Shown: one piece after another, positions 22,552 to 32,683 of the stretch
Layout of the letters: each line of letters begins with the position of its first letter
Position numbering within the stretch: position 1 is the stretch's first letter
DNA from: Wolfiporia cocos
Taxonomy: Eukaryota > Basidiomycota > Agaricomycetes > Polyporales > Phaeolaceae
Direction of reading: 5' to 3'
Assembly (NCBI GenBank): GCA_029448655.1
Contig: JACCLO010000002.1
Location: forward strand, 806,001-870,000
Length of the DNA: 64,000 nucleotides
Program-made: the position numbers and the translations under genes
The notes under the pieces: model-generated
Database searches by the model: none
What the model was told of the DNA's origin: nothing
What the model saw: the letters and a program-made list of their open reading frames with translations, nothing else

Positions 22552-23475
22552 ATGAAGGCTGCACTTTCTAGAATCATGCCCCGCGTTACCCGTCGCACAC
22601 GTGGCTCCTCCACTGCCCCTTACGTCAAACCGGCGAAGCGGTCCCTTCTCAGCCGCATCGACACCACCGACATTCCTCGGGCAGAGGACGTCACCTACAC
22701 CCTTCCTGTAAAGGAAGATTACACTGGGAAATTCCATCTTTGGGAGATTCCCGTCCACATGCCAAAGCACATTGCTGAGGCTGGGAAACCCGCTCCTCGA
22801 CCTCCCAAACCAGTTCCGCTTGCTAAGCGTATCTGGACAGAGGAAGAGAAGCTAGCGCAATCCATTACCGCCATGGAAAATCTCATCGAACTCCGCGAAC
22901 TCAACAAGCTCAAGCTCGCTCGCGATAAGCTGAATAAGCGAATCGCCGCCAAACAAGCCGCCAAGGAAGCCAAGCAAGCAGCTTCTTCACTGGCCCTCCG
23001 TCTCTCCAGCCCGGCGGCCGGACCTCCCGTTCCGGCCAACCACAAGATTCTCGACCCTTCCCTCGTCTTCGGGAAGAAGAAGCCTCTCCAAGCATGCGAT
23101 CAAGTCATTCCCATGCTAGAAGGCACTCTCACTCGTCTTACTCCTCTCGCCAACCACCCCCCTAATTACCCAGGCTTCCATATGGAAAACGACATGCGTT
23201 TCCATACTATGGTAGTAGAATTGGAGGACTTGGTGGATAACGTAAAGGATAGAGCGAGACGAGGGAGGATCACCAATAGAGACTGGAGAATTATGAAAAA
23301 GTATTGCAAACAGCTCGGCAATATTTCCTTTTTGGATTGGCGTACGGACTTAGCTCGTATCGTAGCAGAATGCGTAGCGCTACAAATTACTTTTGCCTTC
23401 GGTGTAACACCACCTGACAAGGTGGCAGGGCCCTCAACTACTTCGGTAGAAGAGGATATACTCGCGATTGTATAG
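22552..23475 (+). CDS. Extra ORF upstream of gag in the inner element (unknown function)
   Basis: An intact 307-residue ORF between leader and gag. I do not recognise the protein. It starts with a basic Arg/Thr/Ser-rich region (ATGs at 22552 and 22576), followed by a short conserved-looking stretch (YTGKFHLWEIPVHMPKHIAE). A Lys/Ala-rich predicted coiled coil follows, about residues 100-145 (WTEEEKLAQSITAMENLIEL), and then a C-terminal part rich in aromatic and charged residues (NRDWRIMKKYCKQLGNISFL). It is the only long frame of the inner element without a visible break, although gag and pol around it are frameshifted. It could be a separate structural or accessory protein, or an N-terminal Gag part in its own frame. 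Standard Ty3/gypsy elements have no such ORF. Confidence 0.7.
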   Translation: MKAALSRIMPRVTRRTRGSSTAPYVKPAKRSLLSRIDTTDIPRAEDVTYTLPVKEDYTGKFHLWEIPVHMPKHIAEAGKPAPRPPKPVPLAKRIWTEEEKLAQSITAMENLIELRELNKLKLARDKLNKRIAAKQAAKEAKQAASSLALRLSSPAAGPPVPANHKILDPSLVFGKKKPLQACDQVIPMLEGTLTRLTPLANHPPNYPGFHMENDMRFHTMVVELEDLVDNVKDRARRGRITNRDWRIMKKYCKQLGNISFLDWRTDLARIVAECVALQITFAFGVTPPDKVAGPSTTSVEEDILAIV

Positions 23476-23622
23476 TAGAAATACTATCATCTTTTAACTC
23501 TGAAATAGAGTGCGAGTGTGATCTATAACGAAAGTCGCAGCTTTCAAAACCAATCCCTTCTTAAGAATCTAAGACAATGAGTAACCGGAAACTAACATTC
23601 GTCACAAACAGATTCACAAAAA

Positions 23623-25740
23623 ATGTCTTCCACCTCCTCCGTCAGCACTCCCCTCGCTCCCCGCAAGATGCGCCTCCGCTCAGAAGGCCCGGTGACACCG
23701 GTAGCTGGTCCCTCGGGAACCCAGCAACTGGTGATACTGGAGCACCTAAGCGAGGAAGAAGAAGAGGAAGAGGAAGGAGAAGAGGAAATGCCGGAGTTCG
23801 CTCCCCCGCAAAGGGAATCTCCGACCAACCCCATGGGTACACGCCCAGGCTCCCCCATTGCCGGATACCCCCCGGCTCGTCGAACTCGCCCTATCGGGCC
23901 CGCCACCACCCTGGAAATGGAATTTTCGGGTCCGACACGACAGACCAATGTCGCTGTCGAGAACAACCTCAAGGCGTACCTTCCTGAGGAGGAACACCAC
24001 AAGGTGGATGGGTCCATACATGGGCCAATCATCGATGCCGCCGTACAACGAAGTGCGGCCATAAGCCATGACACCACCGACACCCTAGGTCGAATGGTGC
24101 ACGCCCGCCTGGAGCGTATCCATGAACGAATCGATTCCCTGGCTGGGCAATCCAGGGCAATCGAACAGAAGGCCCAAGACGAGCTACACGAAGCGGTCAA
24201 TTCGGTCCGGAACGAGGTATTGTCCACCATGGTGGACCTCGGCAAAGAACTCCGACAGGAGTACACCGCCAAGCTCTCCGAAATGGAGAAGCAGCTCCGG
24301 AAGGATTACCGGTCCCGGCTGGACGACCTCGAGGATGCATTTGCCGAACGCATGGAGAAGGTCGACGAGGAACTCCGGAGGATTCGCAAGAATCCCTCCG
24401 TTCCCAACCCTCCCGGTGTCCGCACGCCCCCGGAAGACCCGGCACCGGCCCCAGGTCATGCTCAAGCCCGTGCAGCCGAGGCCGCTGCCGCCGCACAAGC
24501 TGCAGCCGCTGCCGCAGCAGCCGTCGCCCCGCAGATTCCAGGTCTGCCTCAAAACCTGAAAATCCCCCCTCCCCCCGAATTCTCCGGGTCATCTGGAAAG
24601 GTGACTGCGCAAGAATGGGTGGAGAAGATGGGCCTGTACTTCGGTACGCTCAGGGTCTACGATGACCATGACCGTATCACCACGGCCCTCTTCCGCGTCA
24701 CAGGGGACGCATACAAGTTTTTCTCGCCTCTCATCAAGAAGGCAGGAAACGGTGAACCTCTCGGCACCTGGGAGGACTTCACCAAATCCGTAATGGTGCA
24801 ATATGGGAAGATGACGGATAAGGAGATCGCGAAGAAGGAAATTCGCGGCTACTACGGTACCGAAGGGCAAGGAACTGGCAGAATCAAACTACTTCAATTA
24901 CTGCTGAACGATTCCGCACCCTCGGCCGCCTCTCCGAAACCGCCAACGAGACTCTGGTATGGGAATTCACCGAGACTCTCCCTGAAAAGGTTCAAGGACA
25001 CCTTGAACGTCCTCGGCAAGACCCCGTTCTTCAAGGCACCCGACCGACATCGAGCCCTCTGATCGACTTCGCTCTAGAAATGTATCAGACAGTCATTATC
25101 CCTGACAAGATCAAGGGCTCGAATCTTCGAGAAGGCCAGCAAGAAGGACTCGGCACCTGCCGAAAAGAAGGAGACGTCCTCCACTTCTGCGAAGAAGTCG
25201 GAGAAAAAGAAGGACAAGGGAAAGGCGCCCGCCAAAGCCCCCGCCGACACCACCAACGCCGTCTGCACTTACTGCAAGCAGACGGGACACTATTTCAACA
25301 AGTGTCCTAAGCTTGCCGCAGGACAAGGCCTGCGGGAACAGTTCGTGCCTGCTGCTCAGCGGGCCGAAGCAACAAAGGGCGAAGGAATGCAGCTGCAGCG
25401 TCTGGAAAGACCACGGCTTGCTCCTTCGGGTAGTGGAAAGGGACAGGCGTCTGGCAAGAAGCCGTACTCGGCGCCCCCCGCGGATGGCAAGACGTATCGT
25501 GCCCGAACGATCTGGGAAGAAGTGACGGCTGACTCAAGCTCAGCAGGACCCTCGGCCCCCGCCACCACCTGTCGCCAATGTCGGGACCATCTCGGTTCCC
25601 CTCGCCCCAACCACACGTCTCGAAGACGTTCTGTGAAGAACACACCAGCCCCGCAGCGGCTGGGAGTGTACAGCGCCCCTGAAGAAGCGCACCTCTACGA
25701 AGAGGCTTCACAGAGATCCCCTTATCTTGTGGGAAGATAA
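23623..25740 (+). pseudogene. gag: Inner element gag, frameshifted
   Basis: Begins MSSTSSVSTPLAPRKM, then an acidic Glu run, a long coiled coil (LDDLEDAFAERMEKVDEELR), a Pro/Ala linker and the capsid core (PPPPEFSGSSGKVTAQEWVE, RVTGDAYKFFSPLIKK). Near 24900 the coding frame shifts: the expected ERFRTLGRLSETANETLVWE and LIDFALEMYQ continue in another phase. Near 25115 it shifts back, giving a basic linker and a canonical CCHC zinc knuckle, CTYCKQTGHYFNKC, at about 25265-25310. The frame ends at the TAA of 25738-25740. Two opposite shifts 210 bp apart suggest two independent indels. The product would lack a correct central part, so this copy is unlikely to make functional Gag. Confidence 0.85.
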
Positions 25741-25879
25741 GGCGGTCGTACGTCACCCGGTATCCCATATCGGTATATTCGGTAACTCGGCAATGGACTT
25801 TGCCCGGAGGACAAGGACACTAGCTACACGTACCCCTCCTGTACAATACTTTATCCTGACCCACTCGCGCTCGAAGTTC

Positions 25880-28800
25880 TTTACTTTGTATAACGTTGTA
25901 CATGGAAATGATTCCCGAGACGATAATAAATCATTCTCTATCGAAGTAGAACTGTGGGTATATGGAAAGAAAGTCAACGCCATGGCAGTTAATCGACACC
26001 GGTGCATCAATAAGCGTCATAGATAAGAAACTCGTCCACGAGGAAAAGTTAGTCACTCAGAAACTACCTTCGCCTCTCGAGATTCGTAACGCCGACGGTA
26101 CCTCTAATACCGCCGGTAATATCAATATGGCAGTAAAAGCTTATATGGTGCACGAGGAACACAAGTCCACCGAATTCTTGTACGTAATGGACGTACAGAA
26201 TGCGGATGTGATCCTCGGATATGATTGGTTCCTGAAACACAACCCGGACTTCAACTGGCCGGAAGGAACCTTCACATATCGGTGTACGGAAAAATGCAAA
26301 CATGGCAAACGGGTTTCGATTTCCTGAGGAAGAAGATGAAATCGAACCCCGCAACATCTATCAGATTCATCAATGACTTTCCAATAGATTTTCTCGGCTT
26401 AGAGGAGCCGGAGAATCCCTTTGTCGCTTGGGTGAACACCCTTGACGAAGGAACGGAACTCCTTATCGATGCCATTCAGTCGATAACGGAGAAGTCGGAT
26501 GATGAATTCCTGACAGATGCGGATCTCCAGAAATGGAAATCCTTGGTTCCGGAGGAATACCAGGAGTTTGGTCCCACGGTATTTTCTCAACGCGCATCCG
26601 AAAGGATGCCCGAACGGAAACCATATGACCACGCCATCGACTTCCCCGATGACGCGGTACTACCGCCCCCGAGTAAGGCATACAAGATGTCTCCTCAGGA
26701 AGGCGAACTCGCTAGATCAGTGGATTCAGGAAGAGTTACGGAAGGGCTACATCCGACACTCAAAATCTCCGATCGCGAGCCCGGTCTTCTTCGTCCCTAA
26801 AAAAGACGGCGGAGCCCGAATGGTAGTCGATTACCGGAAAGTAAACGACTTGACCATTAAAAACAGGTACCCTCTCCCACGCATAGACGAGCTTATCGAT
26901 AAGCTTAGCCAGGCTTCGATATTTACGAAGCTCGACTTGCGCTGGGGTTACAACAACGTAAGAATCAAGGAGGGAGATGAATGGAAGACCGCATTCATTA
27001 CGCCTAACGGCCTTTACGAAGCTGTAGTCATGTACTTCGGTTTTTGTAATGCACCCAGCACGTTCCAACACATGATGAACGATATCCTAGGTGACCTTAT
27101 CAGAGAAGGAAAGGTCATTGTCTACCTAGACGACATCCTTGTGTTCGGAAACGACCTGTTGGAACACCGTCGTATTGTCAAGCAAGTATTACAAATCTTG
27201 CAAGACAACGACTTGTTCGCGAAGCCTGAAAAGTGCTTCTTCGAACAAAGCAGTATTGAATACCTGGGAATGATCATTTCCAAAGGAAAAGTCGAAATGG
27301 ACCCTAAGAAGGTAGCCGGTGTCATGGACTGGCCTACACCTGCCAAGGTGAAGGACGTCCAAGCCTTTGTTGGCTTCGCCAACTATTACCGTCGGTTCAT
27401 TAAAGACTTCTCCAAAGTGGTTAAGCCGTTAACCGAACTGTCCAAGAAAAACACGCAGTGGAATTGGGGACCCGAACAAGCGGAAGCATTCCAAACTCTC
27501 AAGGAAGCTTTCACATCGGCTCCAATACTCCGGATCCCAGATCAGGAATCCCCGTTCCGCGTGGAAGCGGACTCTTCCGATTACGCAACTGGTGCAGTGC
27601 TATCGCAATACTCTTCGGAGGATAAGCTCTGGCATCCGGTAGCCTTTTACTCGAAATCTCTATCAGCACCCGAAAGGAACTATGAGATTTACGATAAGGA
27701 GTTGCTCGCAATCATCCGCGCTCTAGAGGAATGGAGACATTACCTCGAAGGACACCCACACAAATTTGAAGTATGGTCGGATCATCTCAATCTGACATAT
27801 TTCAAATCGGCACAACGGCTAACCCGGAGACAGGCACGTTGGAGTCTTTACCTGACAAGGTTCAACTTCACCATGTGTCACAAACCCGGTAAAACAATGC
27901 TCACGGCTGATCCTCTGTCACGGAGGCCAGACCATGAAGAGGGGGTGGAACTCGACAATCGCGATCAAATCTTGCTGAAACCGGAATACTTCACGGTTAG
28001 GGCGCTAGAAGCGTCACAGCAGGAGATACAATCAGGCGACGAGGACCTCCTCCGACAAATCCGACAAGCCCTCATGGACGATCAAATTACCAAGGATTAC
28101 CAGGAACTACTGAAAAGTGGTCCCAAGGAATTCGGTAAGGATCTCCAGGAATGGAACATGGAGGCCGGATTACTCCTCAGACGAGGAAAAGTGTACGTTC
28201 CAAAAGAGCCTAAAGAATTGCGCACGAAGATTCTGGAGTTACATCATGACCATGTGACTGCCGGACACTTCGGACGATGGAAGACCTATGAACTTCTATC
28301 ACGTAATTACTGGTGGCCTGGAATGACCACGATGGTAAAGCAATACGTGGAAGGTTGCGACACATGCCAGCGCATGAAGAACCGCAACCAGACCCCGTAC
28401 GGACCCCTGCAACCGCTCCCAGTTCCGGAAGCACCATGGGACACAATCACCATCGACTTCATTGTCCACTTACCGCCTAGTGGCGAACGTAAACAATTCA
28501 CTGCCATTATGGTAGTAGTGGACCGATTGACCAAGCGCGCACACTTCATTCCCACTTCGGACAATATCTCGGCAAAGGAATTAGCGAACCTCCTGTATCT
28601 TCGGATTTATCCGAACCACGGGCTTCCGAAACAAATCATTTCGGACAGAGGACCGCAATTCTCTTCTGAGCTATTCAAGGGATGGTGCGAGCAATTGGGA
28701 ATTCAGAGGTCGATGACAACAGCCTATCACCCGCAAGCGGACGGCCAAACGGAGAGAATTAACCAAATTCTAGAACAATACCTACGATGCTACATCGACG

Positions 28801-29600
28801 TTATCCAAAAAGATAACTGGGTGTTCTATCTCCCCACGGCAGAGTTCGCGTACAATAACGCGGCTAGCGAGACGACCAAGAATAGTCCATTCTTCGTCGA
28901 ACTAGGAAGGCATCCCAATGCAGGACCTACGGATTTGAAGCCGACGCAATATTCGGATTTAAATCAATTTGCTTACGCCAGATGGTCAGCACAAGAACAA
29001 GCTAAGGCAGCTATGAAATTGGCTGCTGAACGCTGGTCTTGGTACTATGATCAACACAAGCGCTCGGTACCGTTTAAAGTTCGGCGACAAAGTACTCGTT
29101 GACGCCCGTAGCTGGCAAGACTCCGAAAGAAGTCTTATTCCACGCTATTTGGGACCATTTAAGATAATTGAACAATTATCGCCGGTCAACTTTAGGGTAC
29201 ACATGGACGAGCAATACAGGGCTTATCACCCGGTATTTCACGCTTCCAAGTTGGTCATATACAAGGACCCGGTGCATCAGAAAAGACCAGAGCCTCAACC
29301 AGAAATGGTCGACGGCGAGGAATTATGGGAAGTCGAGAAGATCTTAGATCATCAGCCTCCGTGCAGGAAGAGTTGAATACAGAATCCGATGGAAAGGATT
29401 CGGTATCAATGACGACTCCTGGGTACGCGAAGCCGATCTCGACTCGGCATATGACATTCTACAGGAATACAAGGCTTCACACCCTATTCCAATGCAGGAT
29501 GTCCCCCTCAGGCGATCAGCTAGAAGGAAAGAAGCAGTTCACGTCTTCGACCCTGATAGCGACGACTGGGAAGCCGACGAATGCACGTGGCCAGACGACT
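25880..29600 (+). pseudogene. pol: Inner element pol: protease, RT, RNase H, integrase, chromodomain, frameshifted
   Basis: Protease: lead-in SIEVELWVYGKKVNAMA, then a shift near 25985, then LIDTGASISVIDKKLV. Another shift lies near 26310 and another near 26700. From about 26700 to 29075 one long frame gives RT (ASPVFFVPKKDGGARM, KLDLRWGYNNVRI, catalytic YLDD at about 27121), RNase H (RVEADSSDYATGA), the integrase HHCC region at about 28250-28380, and DDE motifs TIDFIVHLPP, ISDRGPQFSS and YHPQADGQTERIN. After a shift near 29080 it continues to the end of integrase (YRLKFGDKVLVDARSW), and after another near 29360 to a chromodomain (LWEVEKILDH, then EYRIRWKGFGINDDSWV). RT and integrase catalytic residues are intact; only the frame is broken. 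The many indels with few stops suggest fairly recent loss of constraint, or consensus errors in a repeat. Confidence 0.88.
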
Positions 29601-29629
29601 GGCCGCAGTATCGCGAAGAATTCGCGAAA

Positions 29630-30126
29630 GGATCCCTAAGCAGCGCATGGTTAGACACCCCGACGGGGGATGGATGTCAGCTGACATTAACCAAAACGCG
29701 GACTTGAAAATCGTAGTCGGTGAAGGCGGCCGAATGCCGGAAAAGGGAACCAAGGACTCGGTTGGGTTTGACCTGTACACTGCAACAGGCGACGTTCTGC
29801 CAGCTCACGGGCAGACAGAATACAATACCAAACTGAAAATCCAGGTACCTTTCGGCACTTACGGACGTATCGCCCCCCGCTCTAGTCTTGCCCGCAAAGG
29901 CATAGACGTAATGGGTGGCGTCATCGACCACGATTATCAAGGCGAAGTAATCATCATTCTCCGGAATCACTCCGACATATCTATTGATATTCGGGCCGGT
30001 GATAAGATTGCTCAGCTCATCTGCGAAGTTGCTAAGGACCCGCATATTACGCTACACGGAAAATCTTACTTTGAAAAGATTAAATCCGAGCGTGGTACTG
30101 GTGGATTCGGCTCCACAGGAAAGTAA
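29630..30126 (+). CDS. dUTPase domain at the 3' end of the inner element
   Basis: Trimeric-type dUTP pyrophosphatase, which hydrolyses dUTP to dUMP and would keep uracil out of the element's cDNA. All five motifs are present in order: SVGFDLYTAT, PRSSLARKG, GVIDHDYQGEV, AGDKIAQLI and ERGTGGFGSTG, directly before TAA (30124-30126). The frame is open from 29581 but differs from that of the chromodomain region, which ends in a different phase near 29635. In an intact relative it was probably the C-terminus of Pol or a separate ORF. It is followed by the polypurine tract and 3' LTR, so it is the last coding unit. The outer element carries its dUTPase at the other end of pol. Confidence 0.88.
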
Positions 30127-30149
30127 TCGTTCCATTAGGGACAATGAAA

Positions 30150-30165
30150 CCTGAAGAGGGGGTAA
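30150..30165 (+). other. Polypurine tract of the inner element
   Basis: GAAGAGGGGGTAA directly precedes TGTCAC of the 3' LTR. Confidence 0.8.
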
Positions 30166-30862
30166 TGTCACAGATTTGGGACATGCCACTATTTTTCCCG
30201 TATTTTTACCTATTTATCTGGTATTTCTACGACCTTGTAGACATTTACGCTGCTAAGCGCCCGTCTACACGTACACGCAACCAAACAACACGTACACAAC
30301 GCGGTATACGTCCACTCGTCATAACAACACGTACATAACACGTTTGTACGCGTCAATGACTCAGCGGACTAACCTCCGGTGTCACGCGCCTTACTCATAT
30401 CCCGATATCGGGCTATGTCAGTACACTTGGATAAGCGGCCCGCTCGTTATCACATGCCAATGCCCTTACGATTACTCATATCCCGATACCGGTATATAGT
30501 TATCACGTGCATGGCTTACTAACGTAGCAACGCCACTTCCACAACATGGACCTACGGTCCTAACAACGTTTCTTACTGGTGCGGCCATTACCGGCGCACA
30601 TGGTCTACTGTAGTTTACGACTTAGCTGTATTAGTTATGTCTGCGCACAGACCGTCTTCATGTTTGGCTCCCTTACTGGTAACCAAACAATGCATGTATA
30701 TAAGTAGGGCTATCGCTACGATAAGCCTTAGATTTGTTCTCTGCATTCGCACAGTTACATTCTATCTCTGCTTGCGCCCACTAGCCTCCTCACCAACCTC
30801 CCGCAACATCTTCAAGTCGCCTCTAAGGTTATAGTGTGAGTCCCACAGTCTAGTCTGTGTCA
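30166..30862 (+). repeat. Inner element, 3' LTR
   Basis: 697 bp, starts TGTCACAG and ends GTGTCA; about 94% identical to 20832-21530. Many but not all of the differences are transitions. Confidence 0.93.
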
Positions 30863-31137
30863 CTACGGTGGGGATAAAACCCAAAGCCTTTACGCCGCGT
30901 TGCACGACGGTGGCCCAGTAGCTTAGAAGCAACGGTAGGAGTGGTCCCCTACACGCTGTTCACAAGTGTAATGCCCCCAGAACCCAGTCCCTTGTCCCTG
31001 GGATACGGGAGGATAAGAGTTTATACACCCGAATCGACCGAAAGTCAACTTCGAGGGCGAATGAAACAATGCACTTTGCCCCTAGTGCGCCGGGGTTGTT
31101 CTGGAATGAACTCAGAACGGGGTGGAGACTCGTCTTA
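30863..31137 (-). other. Leader of the outer element, LTR-proximal part, with the right copy of the 57-bp repeat
   Basis: On the minus strand this follows the outer 5' LTR and begins TAAGACGAGTCTCC. The 56 bases 30863-30918 are the second copy of the repeat at 20775-20831. No coding potential is evident. Confidence 0.75.
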
Positions 31138-31509
31138 TGACACAAGCGCTATTCTCAAGCAACTACTCAGGGGAATATTACTCGCTGCGAAGCGTATTCC
31201 TAGTCTGAGGCTACTCAAGGCAACAAAGGCCAAGACGAGTCTGGGGTGCTCCCTGCTCGTCTGGCTGGTATATATGCTCGTAGGCTGTTTGTACATGTTT
31301 GGCTACTATACAGTATTACGTAAGCTGATAGACCGTTGAGAGTATGGTAAACCCTATCATAGGTGTAGAGCCACATCAAGGGTGTCCGGGGTCTGTGTAG
31401 GCACGTGTGGGGTGTTCGGGGTCCTTGCACGTGATGCATAGGCGAGCGCTTAGATAAGATAAGGGTTGTCTCTAGTCGCAAGCTAGTTGGAGAAAATCGG
31501 CTTGTGACA
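31138..31509 (-). repeat. Outer element, 5' LTR
   Basis: 372 bp, about 98% identical to 12474-12844, in the same orientation, followed by CATAG at 31510-31514. Confidence 0.93.
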
Positions 31510-31514
31510 CATAG
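31510..31514. repeat. Target-site duplication CATAG, right
   Basis: Matches 12469-12473 exactly. The empty site would read ...AATGTCATAGGTCACC... Confidence 0.9.
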
Positions 31515-31802
31515 GTCACCCTGCAGTGGGGTATGCATCATCATTTGCAATGCCGCACATCTGGGATACAACGACAGAAAAGTCTGAGGGTTGAGTAAGT
31601 ATGTCGGTGATGTCGGAATACACAACTATTTTGTCAATCGGAGCGATTTGTTTACGGCTCAATGATTGAGCTGATAATTCACAGTAGAGAGGCAACCACA
31701 GCCTCGATGGCTCGCGGAGCTGCCAAGCTCGGAAACCCCTATCTTGAGCTCGCCACTACAGGCTCTGTTCAAGATAGAGATGTCTTATGGATCACGAGGG
31801 AC

Positions 31803-32017
31803 TTCAGTCAATTATCTTAATCTGCCAACTGCCCTTCGCTTAAGAAATCGCAGTTGCGAGCTAGGTTTGCACGCAGATTAATCTGCTAGCTGCGGCAGAT
31901 TAATCTACTGTGACAATAAAATGGTACATCCAGGATTCGAACCAAGGACCTTAGCACAGATCAGAATAAGAGCATCGCAGCATAATTAGCCAGTTGAGCC
32001 ATAATAGTAGCAACAGT
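31803..32017 (-). repeat. Left arm of the foldback element, tRNA-like head and tail
   Basis: Reverse complement of 32684-32898 with a handful of differences, most of them near the head (for example GCCAGTTGAGCC against GCCAACTGAGCC). Confidence 0.85.
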
Positions 32018-32683
32018 TACCCTTGACCAATCAAAATATATATAACGCAAATTTTACACACAATTTCCGCAAATCATCAAGGCAACTAACTGCTACAACA
32101 AGCATAAAGAAATCAATGATAGTGGTAGCTTGATTTACATTTGTATTTGTGTTGTGGAAGATGTTAAACTGCGAAAATGAAGTTTACAAAATACTCTATA
32201 TCTAAGTACTAAAGGGCCGTGGAAGAAAACCATGTGGTTCTCGCGTGGCAACCGTGCATTCATTGGCCCGTAGGGCGCGCGCCACCACCCCCGTGCCATT
32301 TCCCACGGACGGCGCCTACAACGCGTGCGCGGCGTTCAAGTCAAGTCCTTTCGACCGTGTTTCGCGCGTCCTCCCTGTGCAGCGCCACGGGGATGTTGTA
32401 ACGTAAATGGCCTATACTGTAGATACCTGCTAGAAAATTTAAGAGTAACCGGGAGGTTTATGAGGCACCACAAGCGAAGCGACGACGACACCAAGCATCA
32501 GCGAGGTGTCGGAAGTGGCTGAGCGAGGTGCAGCAGGGTGATCACACACCCTGGGGGTTGGGTGGACTCGCATTGCCATACAATATGTTTTTCCCTTATT
32601 CTATTAGTTATCATACTTAAGTGACAATTGACATCCGTGGCAAAGCCGCGGGTAATTAAACTCGTATTGCTTAAAATGGGCAG

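Larger units (their letters stand above)
20832..30862 (+). mobile_element. Inner Ty3/gypsy retrotransposon with terminal dUTPase, decayed
   Basis: A plus-strand element of 10,031 bp inserted in the leader of the outer element. Order: 5' LTR 20832-21530, leader, an extra ORF 22552-23475, gag 23623-25740, protease-RT-RNase H-integrase-chromodomain 25880-29600, dUTPase to 30126, polypurine tract, 3' LTR 30166-30862. The two LTRs differ at roughly 43 of 699 positions by hand count, about 94% identity. Coding parts show about eight frame changes but few stop codons. Flanking bases are TCTAG on the left and CTACG on the right, so a clean 5-bp duplication is not seen. It is clearly a different lineage from the outer element (different protease DTG context, canonical CCHC Gag, dUTPase position). 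Confidence 0.92.
12474..31509 (-). mobile_element. Composite nested Ty3/gypsy retrotransposon; the outer element is on the minus strand
   Basis: Outer boundaries are two direct LTRs (12474-12844 and 31138-31509) flanked by perfect CATAG duplications. Read on the minus strand, the outer element runs LTR, short leader, inner element (inserted, opposite orientation), rest of leader, gag, UGA, pol, polypurine tract, LTR. Without the 10,031-bp inner element it is about 9.0 kb. Its LTRs differ at about 7 of 372 positions by hand count, and gag and pol are open, so the outer copy looks young. RT, RNase H, integrase and a chromodomain-like end place it in chromodomain-type Ty3/gypsy. The odd points are the dUTPase before the protease, the in-frame UGA between gag and pol, and the fact that its guest appears older than itself. 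Confidence 0.93.

Noticed and set aside
23592..24272. Minus-strand 226-codon serine-rich frame
   Set aside because: Antisense shadow of the inner gag.
20827..30867. Five-base target duplication of the inner element
   Set aside because: Left flank TCTAG and right flank CTACG match only partly (CTA); not a supported duplication.
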